From Paracoccaceae bacterium (GTDB taxonomy: Bacteria; Pseudomonadota; Alphaproteobacteria; Rhodobacterales; Rhodobacteraceae), in NCBI GenBank assembly GCA_027013095.1, contig JALUYI010000023.1, positions 1 to 64,000 of the forward strand: DNA of 64,000 nucleotides, read 5' to 3'. Position numbers and translations under genes: made by a program. Below the pieces are notes generated by a model. It ran no database searches and was not told the origin of the DNA. It saw only the letters and a list, made by a program, of their open reading frames with translations. Positions 25,701 through 32,633 of the stretch are shown one piece after another. Numbering within the stretch: the stretch's first letter is position 1; each line of letters starts with the position of its first letter.

Positions 25701-26707
25701 CCGGCCTTCTTGGCCACCGCAATGGTGACCGCAGGGGCCCCGATTGGCGCCAACTGCGGGCCCGAGGTTGCATCGGACAGGCCCACATGGGCGCGTGTCC
25801 CATAGGCCGGGCCGGTGTAATACGAGACGACATTTTGGGCTTCCGCGGTGCCGTCGGTGACCAGCGCCACGTCGCGCACATAGGTCGGGCGGCCCTGACT
25901 GACGCCAACCATCAGGTTCTCGATGTCCTGCGCATTGCGTAGAAACGCGCCGGTATAGAGGGTAAACGTGGTCTGCCCTGCCTCGACCGAGCCCACGCCG
26001 CGTTCAGAGTTGGCGGTACGGATAGTCTGCGCCAGTTGATCGAGGCTGATGCCAAAGCCGGCCAGACGCTCGGGGAAAACCTCGACCTTGATCGCCTCGG
26101 GGCGACCGCCGACGATAAAGCTCTGGGCGGTGTTGGGGATCTGCTTTAGCCGCTGCACGATGTCCAGCCCAAGCGAGCGCATGGCGGCCTCGTCAACCTG
26201 CTGCGACCACAGCGTCAGGGTCACAAGCGGCACATCGTTCACCCCCTTGGGGCGAATCAGCGGGCGCGAAACACCGGGTGGGATCTTGTCGAGGTTGGAC
26301 TGGATCTTGTCGTTCAGCTTGACCAGTGACGGGCCCATCTTTTCGCCGACCTTGAACTGCACGGTGACGATGGCGCCCTCGCGCTCGGAGCGGGAATAGA
26401 CGTGTTTGACGCCGGGGATCTCGGACATCAGCTTTTCCAGCGGATCGGTGGCCAGCGAGGCCACCTGCTCGGCAGAAGCGCCCGGATAGGAAAAGAAGAT
26501 ATCGACCATCGGCACCGAGATCTGCGGATCTTCCTGACGCGGGGTCAGCACCAGCCCCATCAGGCCCAGCGCAAGGCAGGCGATCAGCAACAGCGGCGAC
26601 AGCGGCGAATGGATGAAGTTCTTGGTCAGCGTCCCGGCCAGGCCCAGCCCGCGTTGGGGGGCGCTGGCGCCGGTCTCGGCATCTTCATTTGTCTGATTAT
26701 CGGTCAT
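22703..26707 (-). CDS. RND-family efflux permease with extra C-terminal helix and lysine-rich tail
   Basis: A 1334-residue inner-membrane RND transporter of the HAE/AcrB-like class. The first 1080 or so residues are standard: N-terminal helix, two large periplasmic loops, and the proton-relay helix GILVDDAIVVVENIYRRW. It differs from relatives in a tail of about 250 residues. The tail holds one more hydrophobic segment (LLALLGAAIAFLLVSAVKAM), then a Pro/Ala/Glu stretch, then about 100 residues of KPKAA-type repeats like histone H1 or AlgP, ending in basic RRGIRLKPGSGTPKQD. ATG 26707 has GGGAGG six to seven bases upstream. The membrane-fusion partner is 28 bp upstream. Cargo unknown. Confidence 0.9.
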   Translation of the reverse strand: MTDNQTNEDAETGASAPQRGLGLAGTLTKNFIHSPLSPLLLIACLALGLMGLVLTPRQEDPQISVPMVDIFFSYPGASAEQVASLATDPLEKLMSEIPGVKHVYSRSEREGAIVTVQFKVGEKMGPSLVKLNDKIQSNLDKIPPGVSRPLIRPKGVNDVPLVTLTLWSQQVDEAAMRSLGLDIVQRLKQIPNTAQSFIVGGRPEAIKVEVFPERLAGFGISLDQLAQTIRTANSERGVGSVEAGQTTFTLYTGAFLRNAQDIENLMVGVSQGRPTYVRDVALVTDGTAEAQNVVSYYTGPAYGTRAHVGLSDATSGPQLAPIGAPAVTIAVAKKAGSNGVTVANDILAYVKRLQGSLIPDNVHVEVTRNYGVTANEKVNELIFKLFVVTGAVTVLIWLALGLRAATVVLVVIPIVILVTVFAAFLLGYTIDRVSLFALIFSIGILVDDAIVVVENIYRRWLLQGECTADCSIDAVREVGNPTVLATFTVIAALLPMGFVSGMMGPYMEPIPALGSVAMLFSLFAAFIFTPWLAQRIRPPMAHLEKARLREHRQAQRLDAFYRNILMPLLDSRLKGWLFAAGLLLVFFGSLYMFATESVAVKMLPKDNKPEFNVTINMPAGTALPVTANVAARLSERVMSLPEVMAVQSYSGTASPFNFNGLVRHSYLRNKPWYGDIQVQLIPKGERTRSSSQLADLARKMLTPIAKKMGARIEVVEMPPGPPVLQTMVAEIYGPDAKTRRQVARDMRDLFGKAKTVVDEGSYLQAPFKSWRFVIDREKASRRGVSVANINRQLEMAMGGYKLGDAKTQRSLEPRFIYLQMPIALRGDLGRLGQLPIPSSSGDMIPLTELGRFEPFMVDDPVFHKDLRAVEYVTGEVTGKLGAPIYGILELQKLLKDYVAPDGVRVATTFTGPPKTSLQSALEWTGEWTVTYETFRDMGIAFGVALVMIYILVVWEFGNFITPAIVMVPIPLTLIGIVPGHWLFGAPFTATSMIGFIALAGIIVRNSILLVDFSRQAVLRGVDPRTAVITACATRTRPIIITALALILGSSVILSDPIFQGMAISLMMGGLVATILTLVVIPLGCVSFRKALTESGQGDTGPDSKDTLGRPSEPKSEALKRAEAARCDTGLLARLMMALRALVDLLALLGAAIAFLLVSAVKAMLRAISARRAAAAQPEMPRPATPATPHPQAVTVPEKSTAEMRAPAAVETPAKVATPEVVAAPVPAPPKQSETPVEKAPKAAPKKRASAKSKVVKSPTESTTAKSKAAKPAAPKPAVTKPKTTKPKAAKPKAAKPAGTKPSPPRKVATAPRKPRQTGRRGIRLKPGSGTPKQD
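22821..22925 (-). repeat. Seven 15-bp tandem repeats encoding KAAKP-type pentapeptides
   Basis: Seven consecutive 15-bp units lie in the RND tail. The plus-strand unit is GGTTTCGCGGCCTTG and variants, starting at 22821, 22836, 22851, 22866, 22881, 22896 and 22911. On the coding strand they encode lysine/alanine/proline pentapeptides. The first two are identical, so copy number could vary between strains. Confidence 0.85.
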
Positions 26708-26735
26708 AAGGATCCTCCCAGTTCCCAAATCGGTT

Positions 26736-27893
26736 TCACTTGCCGCCAGAAACCAGATTTGCGGGTGGATCCAAGATGACTTCTTCGCCGCCCCTCAGGC
26801 CGGAAACGACCGACAGCCGCCCCCCGGGCAAGGGATAGCCGACGCGGATCAGGCGCAGCGACGGTTTGCCGTTTTCAACGACAAAGACCGAGGGCAGGCT
26901 GCCGCGCCAGACCACCGCTGCGGCCGGAACCGCCGGTTGGCTGCGGGTCGGCACGGATTGGTCGGGAATCGTCACCTCGACATACATGCCAGGCCCGCCG
27001 GGAGTGCCCTTGGGCAGGTCGAACTTGACCTTGACGGTGTGGCGCCCGGGGTCAGCGACCGGATAGATCTGCGCCACCTTGGCCGCGACCGAGCCGCCGC
27101 CGCCGGCATCCAGTCGCGCCGGAACTGTCATTCCTTTTTTCAACCCGGCGGCCAGACGCACGGGCACATCGGCAACGATGCGCAGATAATCGGTATAGGC
27201 AAATTTCAACAATGGCGTGCCCGGTTGCACGGTGTCGCCGACCTCGACCATCTTGTCCACCACGACGCCATCAAAGGGGGCAACGGATTTTGCATCGCGC
27301 AGCTGCGCGTCCAGCGCGTCCAGATTGGCGCGCGCCTGCATCAACCCGCTCTGGGCCTGATTGACCCCCGAGCCGCGGGCGTAGAGATCGGCCTGCCGCT
27401 CGAGCCCCGAGTTCGAGCGCCCCATCGTGTCGGCGAACCCGCGGGTAAAGAACTGGTCGAACATGCTGGGCACGCCCATGCCGGGAAAGCCGGAAATCGA
27501 GTTGATCCGCGGGGAATAAAGCTCACGCGAGTATTGCATCTGGGCGTTGCGCACACCGGATTCAGCGCGATAGATCTGCGCCGCCGCGGCCCGGCGTTTG
27601 GCCTGAATGGCGGCATCGTCGATCGTCAGCAGAACCTCGTTCTTGGCGGCGCGATGGCCCTCCTTGCCAGCAATGAACTTGATCCGGCCGGGAATTTGGG
27701 CATTCAGCGTCACCTCTTTATAGGGTATGACCGTCCCGCCAACCGTTGCGCTGCCACCGACCTCGTTGGTCAGCACCCTCGCCGTCTTGAACGATCGTCC
27801 TGTTTGCTGGGCAATGGCCCCGGAATTCAGATACAACCCGAACGCGATCAGCGTTACAAGTACGGCAATGACATAGCGCCCCGTTTTCAGCAT
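26736..27893 (-). CDS. RND efflux membrane-fusion protein (periplasmic adaptor)
   Basis: A 385-residue HlyD/AcrA-type adaptor anchored by an N-terminal membrane segment (about 6-27). It shows the split lipoyl/barrel-sandwich halves (early GTVIPYKEVTLNAQIPGRI and later APFDGVVVDKMVEVGDTVQP), a helical hairpin containing an unusual Gly/Phe-rich insert (FPGMGVPSMFDQFFTRGF), a beta-barrel region and a C-terminal proximal domain. It links the RND permease to an outer-membrane channel, which is not encoded here. It is first in the operon; GGGAGAG precedes ATG 27893. The hairpin insert is atypical. Confidence 0.88.
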   Translation of the reverse strand: MLKTGRYVIAVLVTLIAFGLYLNSGAIAQQTGRSFKTARVLTNEVGGSATVGGTVIPYKEVTLNAQIPGRIKFIAGKEGHRAAKNEVLLTIDDAAIQAKRRAAAAQIYRAESGVRNAQMQYSRELYSPRINSISGFPGMGVPSMFDQFFTRGFADTMGRSNSGLERQADLYARGSGVNQAQSGLMQARANLDALDAQLRDAKSVAPFDGVVVDKMVEVGDTVQPGTPLLKFAYTDYLRIVADVPVRLAAGLKKGMTVPARLDAGGGGSVAAKVAQIYPVADPGRHTVKVKFDLPKGTPGGPGMYVEVTIPDQSVPTRSQPAVPAAAVVWRGSLPSVFVVENGKPSLRLIRVGYPLPGGRLSVVSGLRGGEEVILDPPANLVSGGK

Positions 27894-28012
27894 GACTCTC
27901 CCATCTTTCCCTGCTTTCGGAGGCGCTTGTTTTTTGGTTGCTTGATTGGCTGCAACGCCGTCCGAACTCCATCTGGGGCAGATTCATAACATATAAATAC
28001 CTTAATACCTAC

Positions 28013-28038
28013 TAATATATTGTTATGCGAATATATTA
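28013..28038 (-). promoter_or_regulatory. Perfect inverted repeat in AT-rich promoter of the RND operon
   Basis: TAATATATT (28013-28021) and AATATATTA (28030-28038) are exact reverse complements across an 8-bp spacer. They lie in a stretch (about 27984-28060) that is strikingly A/T-rich in an otherwise GC-rich window, 120 bp before the first gene of the 12-kb operon. It looks like a dimeric repressor or activator site (ArsR- or MarR-sized). The regulator is not identified. Confidence 0.5.
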
Positions 28039-28182
28039 AATCATTTAAGTAATTTAGGGTACCCCGCACCTTGAAAACACGGGTCAGTTGCGGGTTTCGA
28101 CCCGGCGGGAAAACCTGATACCGCGAATCACTTTTGGGGAAACCCCGCCCCCTCAACGCCTTGCGGCAGAGCGCACCTTGGC

Positions 28183-29133
28183 TCAGCGCACCTGTTTCTG
28201 GTGCTCGCTCAGTATTTCAGCCAGCACGCTGACCGCCAGCGTGCGCGCATCGCGCACTGACGGAACCAACCCTATGGGGCCGCGCAGGCGCGCCAGATCC
28301 GCCACGCCAATGCCGGCTTCCTGCAGCGCCAGCATCCGCGCATCGCGGGCGCGCCGACTGCCCTGTGCGCCGATATAAAACGCATCCGAGCGCAGCGCCC
28401 CGGCAAGGATCGGCGGCTCCCATTCGTGATCGTGAAAAAACAGCACCACCGCCGACCAGCGGTCTGCCAGCAACTCCACCGGCATCTCAGGGGCTTTCAG
28501 CCGACAGGTCGGGCTGCCGGCCTGATGCGCGCGCTCCAAGGTTTCCTGATCTGGCGATAACACCATGTTGGGATAGCCCGCCGACTGCACCAGAGCGGCA
28601 AATGTGCTGGCCTCGGGCCCCTTGCCGAAAACGTAGAAATATAGCTCGGGCATGATGCGGACGAGAAACCGGTCGCCATCGCGACCCGTTGCCCCCGTTT
28701 CGCGTATCTCCAGCCCGCCGTGGTCCGGTGCGATCGCCAGCGTAACCGGGCGCCTTGCCGCCTGTCGCATCACCAACTCGGACAGAACGCGCTGTTCCGG
28801 GCGCGGAAGCAGCAGTATTTCCAGCCCGCCACCGCACGGCAACTTGATATCGATGAACGGTGAGCCCAGCCCGTAGCGGACGGTTTTCGGGCGCCCGCTG
28901 TCCAGCGCCTCAGCAGCGTGCAGAACGATATCCTGTTCGATACACCCCGAAGACAGGGTCCCGACCCGCGCGCCGCCCGGCAGAATGGCCATATAAGCCC
29001 CAAGCGGCCGATACGACGGCCCGTCAACGCCGGTGATGACCGCCAGAACCGCATCGCCACCCTGTTCGGAGGCGTCAGCAATTGTCTGCAAGGGGTCGCC
29101 GTGCAATCCCCGGTCTGGGTCTTTTCTGCTCAT
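28183..29133 (-). CDS. xdhC: XdhC/CoxF-family molybdenum-enzyme maturation factor
   Basis: A 316-residue cytosolic protein of the XdhC/CoxI family, which binds molybdenum cofactor and helps insert the sulfurated form into xanthine-dehydrogenase-type hydroxylases. N-terminal domain: GVDGPSYRPLGAYMAI and the conserved GTLSSGCIEQDI. C-terminal Rossmann domain: VFGKGPEAST and the ending YIGAQGSRRARDARM. ATG 29133 follows GAGG and matches the family start. It is divergent from the moxR-to-coxM operon by 209 bp and almost certainly serves that hydroxylase. Confidence 0.88.
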   Translation of the reverse strand: MSRKDPDRGLHGDPLQTIADASEQGGDAVLAVITGVDGPSYRPLGAYMAILPGGARVGTLSSGCIEQDIVLHAAEALDSGRPKTVRYGLGSPFIDIKLPCGGGLEILLLPRPEQRVLSELVMRQAARRPVTLAIAPDHGGLEIRETGATGRDGDRFLVRIMPELYFYVFGKGPEASTFAALVQSAGYPNMVLSPDQETLERAHQAGSPTCRLKAPEMPVELLADRWSAVVLFFHDHEWEPPILAGALRSDAFYIGAQGSRRARDARMLALQEAGIGVADLARLRGPIGLVPSVRDARTLAVSVLAEILSEHQKQVR

Positions 29134-29342
29134 CCGCGCCTCATGTGGTTTGCTGCGACGCACAGTATGATCCGCTTGTGTGTGAACGGCAAGATACCCG
29201 CCCCCAAGCTCGCCCCCGGCAGCGGCATGGACAGGCGCCCTTGACGCGGGTTATGTCAGGGCTGTGGCCTGAAAACACAGACACAACAATATTGGCGCAA
29301 CGATACCGCCACCGACGGCAGAAAAAGAGGGCAAGGACAAAC

Positions 29343-30260
29343 ATGGCATCCCTACCGGCAAGCATTGACGACACGATCCGCCTTCTGGCCGAGCAAAACT
29401 ATATCTGCGGGCGCGATCTGGGCACGGTCACCTATCTTGCGCTGAAACTGGGCAAGCCGCTGTTTCTGGAGGGCGAGGCTGGCGTCGGCAAAACTGAGAT
29501 CGCCCGCGCCATCGCCGCCATGCTGGGGCGGCGGCTGATCCGGTTGCAATGTTATGAGGGGCTGGACGCGGCGGCGGCGATCTATGACTGGAATTTTACC
29601 GCGCAAATGGTCGCCATTCGCGCCGCCGAAGCGACCGGCGAGGCCAGCCGCGCCGATCTGCAGCACGAACTGTTCAGCGAAGACTTTCTGATCCGCCGCC
29701 CGCTATTGGAGGCGATGGAGGCCCATGCCGAAGGGCCGCCGGTTCTGTTGATCGACGAGGTTGACCGCACGGATGAGCCGTTTGAGGCGTTCCTGCTCGA
29801 GGCGCTCTCGGATTTTCAGGTCACAATCCCTGAGTTGGGCACGATCAAGGCGCCCGAGCCGCCAATCGTCGTCTTGACCTCGAACCGCACCCGCGAAGTC
29901 CACGATGCGCTCAAGCGACGCTGCCTCTATCACTGGGTCGATTACCCGGCGTTCCAGCGCGAAGTCGATATCCTGAATGCCAGCGTGCCGGACTGTTCCG
30001 CCGATCTGTCGCGAGAAGTCGTCGCCTTTGTGCAGGGCTTGCGCGGCGAAGACCTGTTCAAGACCCCCGGTGTTGCCGAAAGCATCGACTGGGCGCGCTG
30101 TCTGATCGCGCTGGATGCGGTCTCGTTGACGCCCGAGATGGTCACCGACACGCTGGGGGCGGTCCTGAAATATCAGGACGACATCGCCAAGGTCAGCGGC
30201 TCGGAGGCGGCGCGGCTGCTCAGCGAAACCCGCGCCAAACTACAGGCAAAAGAGCCGTGA
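29343..30260 (+). CDS. MoxR-type AAA+ ATPase (CoxD-like)
   Basis: A 305-residue AAA+ ATPase: Walker A GEAGVGKTEIA (about 40-50), Walker B VLLIDEVDRTDEPFEAF, sensor-1 TSNRTREVHDAL. The RLQCYEGLDAAAAIYDWNF segment is typical of the CoxD subgroup. Known: CoxD of Oligotropha unfolds or remodels the apo-CO dehydrogenase so that the copper/sulfur of the active site can be installed. The start at 29343 was chosen because residues before it have no family match; its SD (AAGGA) is modest. It overlaps the following VWA gene by 4 bp (GTGA), the classic MoxR-VWA pair. Confidence 0.88.
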   Translation: MASLPASIDDTIRLLAEQNYICGRDLGTVTYLALKLGKPLFLEGEAGVGKTEIARAIAAMLGRRLIRLQCYEGLDAAAAIYDWNFTAQMVAIRAAEATGEASRADLQHELFSEDFLIRRPLLEAMEAHAEGPPVLLIDEVDRTDEPFEAFLLEALSDFQVTIPELGTIKAPEPPIVVLTSNRTREVHDALKRRCLYHWVDYPAFQREVDILNASVPDCSADLSREVVAFVQGLRGEDLFKTPGVAESIDWARCLIALDAVSLTPEMVTDTLGAVLKYQDDIAKVSGSEAARLLSETRAKLQAKEP

Positions 30261-31537
30261 CCGGCCAGCGACCCGCGGTAACGGCACCGGAACCGGTCCA
30301 AACCGGAACAGAGGCGTCCGATACAGGTTTGCCCGAAACCGAGGGGCGACTGGTCGAGAATATCGTTCATTTCATTCGCGCCCTCAGACGCGCGGGCGTC
30401 GCCGCCGGACCGGCGCAGGCGGCAACGGCAATCCGCGCTGTGCGCACCGCCGGCTTTACCAGACGCAGCGACTTTTATTACACGTTGCGGGCAACCCTGA
30501 TCCACCGTCCCGAGGACTTGGAAACCTTTCATCAGCTGTTCCAGATGTTCTGGCGCGACCCTGCTTTTCTGGAGCGAATGATGCGCATGATGCTGCCATT
30601 GTTGCAGACGATGGAGCCCGCCCAAAAGCCCGAGCAGGCCGCCGCCCGCCGCGCCACCGAGGCGCTGACCGAGGACAATGGCGGAAACGACACAGCGCCC
30701 GAACGCGACGATCTGGAGCTGGACGCAAAATTCACCTGGTCGCGAAACGAAATCTTGCGGGCGATGGATTTTGAACAGATGAGCAGCGCCGAACTGGCTA
30801 CCGCGCGCAAGGCCCTGAGCACCCTCTCGCTGCCGTTTCAACCCGCCCGCAGCCGCCGGTTCAGGCCGGCAGGACATGGCCGGCGCCCGGACACCCACGC
30901 CATCATGCGCCGCGCCCTTCGAAAAGGGGGCGAACTGGATCGGCTGATGATGAAAACCCCGCGCACCCGGCCGCGCAATCTGGTGGTGCTTTGCGATATT
31001 TCCGGCTCGATGTCGGTCTATGCGCGCATGATGATGCATTTTCTGCACGGTCTGGCACTGACGCCAAACACCGGATGGGGGCGGCTCTACGCCTTTACCT
31101 TTGGCACCCGCCTGACCAATATCAGCCGCGCGTTGCACCTCAGGGATGTCGATTTGGCGCTGCAAGCGGTTGGAAAGGAGGCCCCCGACTGGCAGGGTGG
31201 AACCCGGATCGGGGCGTCATTGCGCCAGTTCAACAAGGACTGGTCGCGCCGGGTTCTAGGACAGGGGGCTGTTGTCCTTTTAATCACCGACGGGCTGGAA
31301 CGCAGCGACCCCGACCTGCTGGGGCGCGAGGCCGACCGCCTGTCGCTGTCCTGCCACCGCCTGATCTGGCTGAACCCCCTGCTGCGCTGGGACGGGTTTG
31401 AACCCAAGGCTGCCGGCATTCGGGCGCTATTGCCCCATGTCAGCAGCCTGCACGCCTGCCACTCGATCAACAGCATCAGCGAACTCTGCGCCGCCTTTGA
31501 TGCCAACTTTTCCGGCGCGCCGCTCACGGCAATCTGA
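30257..31537 (+). CDS. VWA-domain protein (CoxE-like)
   Basis: A 426-residue cytosolic protein with a variable N-terminal helical region and a C-terminal von Willebrand factor A domain. The MIDAS motif CDISGSMSVYARM places the key Asp at residue 247, and later segments (TFGTRLTNISRAL, GGTRIGASLRQF) complete the fold. CoxE partners with the MoxR-type ATPase in maturing molybdenum hydroxylases. The GTG start overlaps the stop of the ATPase gene. It is followed after 80 bp by coxG-like; that gap holds an inverted repeat. Confidence 0.87.
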   Translation: MTGQRPAVTAPEPVQTGTEASDTGLPETEGRLVENIVHFIRALRRAGVAAGPAQAATAIRAVRTAGFTRRSDFYYTLRATLIHRPEDLETFHQLFQMFWRDPAFLERMMRMMLPLLQTMEPAQKPEQAAARRATEALTEDNGGNDTAPERDDLELDAKFTWSRNEILRAMDFEQMSSAELATARKALSTLSLPFQPARSRRFRPAGHGRRPDTHAIMRRALRKGGELDRLMMKTPRTRPRNLVVLCDISGSMSVYARMMMHFLHGLALTPNTGWGRLYAFTFGTRLTNISRALHLRDVDLALQAVGKEAPDWQGGTRIGASLRQFNKDWSRRVLGQGAVVLLITDGLERSDPDLLGREADRLSLSCHRLIWLNPLLRWDGFEPKAAGIRALLPHVSSLHACHSINSISELCAAFDANFSGAPLTAI

Positions 31538-31554
31538 TTTCTCCGCGATTTATG

Positions 31555-31599
31555 TTGCAAGGAATCAACCCGCGCCTATTATGGGGGCGTTGATTGCAA
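31555..31599 (+). repeat. Interrupted inverted repeat between VWA gene and coxG-like gene
   Basis: AATCAAC (31563-31569) and GTTGATT (31589-31595) are exact complements, flanked by TTGCAA (31555-31560) on the left and overlapping TTGCAA (31594-31599) on the right. The structure lies in the only sizeable gap of the operon and could be a processing hairpin or a regulator site for an internal promoter (TATTAT nearby). Confidence 0.35.
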
Positions 31600-31617
31600 A
31601 CTCAGGACCAAAACCGC

Positions 31618-32094
31618 ATGGACATGACCGGCGAATTCCGCATCGGAGCGCCCCGCGAAGCCGTATGGCAAGCACTGAACGATCCGGCCGTTCTGGCCGC
31701 CTGTATTCCCGGTTGCGAGGCGATGGAAAAAACCTCGGACAGCAGTTTTGAGGCAACGGTCGTTCAGAAGATCGGCCCGGTAAAGGCCCGTTTTCATGGC
31801 ATTGTGGAGCTGGAAAACATCCGCCCCCCCGAAAGCTATACCCTGAACGGCGAAGGCAAGGGAGGAGTCGCCGGATTCGCCCGGGGCGGCGCGGATGTGC
31901 GCCTTGAGGCGGACGGTGCGGACACCATTTTGCTTTATGAGGCCCGCGCGCAGGTCGGTGGCAAACTGGCGCGCCTTGGCAGTCGGCTGATCGACTCGAC
32001 CGCAAAAAAGCTGGCCGCCAAGTTTTTTGACAATTTCCATGAGTATTTGAGCAAAGAAGACAACGCCGAAGAAAAATCCGCGGCGGCGTCATGA
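31618..32094 (+). CDS. coxG: CoxG-family SRPBCC protein
   Basis: A 158-residue START/SRPBCC-fold protein of the CO dehydrogenase subunit G family. Typical opening [20 protein letters not shown], then [11 protein letters not shown] and the C-terminal [19 protein letters not shown] helix. Known: CoxG recruits the molybdenum hydroxylase to the membrane or couples it to the quinone pool. ATG 31618 is preferred to an upstream TTG because it starts the conserved domain. It overlaps nothing; the 2Fe-2S subunit follows after 44 bp. Confidence 0.88.
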   Translation: MDMTGEFRIGAPREAVWQALNDPAVLAACIPGCEAMEKTSDSSFEATVVQKIGPVKARFHGIVELENIRPPESYTLNGEGKGGVAGFARGGADVRLEADGADTILLYEARAQVGGKLARLGSRLIDSTAKKLAAKFFDNFHEYLSKEDNAEEKSAAAS

Positions 32095-32138
32095 AATCTG
32101 AAAAAGCGGCCAAGCGCCGCGAGGTCAGGGAGGACCAA

Positions 32139-32609
32139 ATGACGAATGTGACGATGACAGTGAACGGCAAGTCCGTCAGCCGGAATGTGCCGGATGAGAC
32201 GCTCTTGTCGGAATTCCTGCGCGAGGAATTGCGCCTGACAGGGACCCATGTGGGCTGTGACACCAGCCAATGCGGGGCCTGCACCGTGCATGTCAATGGC
32301 AAGTCGGTAAAGTCCTGCACAACCCTTGCAGTTGCCCTTGACGGGGCCGAGGTGACGACCATCGAAGGCGTGGCCAACGGCGAATTGCACCCGATGCAGG
32401 TTGCCTTCAACGACAACCACGGCCTGCAATGCGGGTTTTGCACGCCCGGCATGATCATGGCCGGGATCGACATGGTAAACCGCTACAAGGCCTCGGGGCA
32501 GGAGTTGACGGCAGATGCCATCCGCCACGAGCTGGAGGGCAACATCTGCCGCTGCACCGGCTATCACAACATCGTAAAATCCATTCAGGACGCCGCCGCG
32601 AAAATGTAA
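32139..32609 (+). CDS. Small 2Fe-2S subunit of a form II CO-dehydrogenase-like hydroxylase (CoxS-like)
   Basis: A 156-residue iron-sulfur protein with a plant-type 2Fe-2S domain ([16 protein letters not shown] plus SC) and a C-terminal helical 2Fe-2S domain (CGFCTPGM and [11 protein letters not shown]). Together they pass electrons from the Mo site to FAD. AGGGAGGA is an excellent SD for ATG 32139; an in-frame upstream ATG at 32091 would add a non-conserved basic leader. The gene order S-L-M is that of form II clusters. Confidence 0.92.
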   Translation: MTNVTMTVNGKSVSRNVPDETLLSEFLREELRLTGTHVGCDTSQCGACTVHVNGKSVKSCTTLAVALDGAEVTTIEGVANGELHPMQVAFNDNHGLQCGFCTPGMIMAGIDMVNRYKASGQELTADAIRHELEGNICRCTGYHNIVKSIQDAAAKM

Positions 32610-32633
32610 GCGGCACCACGGGAGGAACATGAA

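Noticed and set aside
24332-25942. 536-codon plus-strand frame opposite the RND permease
   Set aside because: Antisense shadow, His/Arg/Gln-rich, no family; the RND protein is unmistakable.
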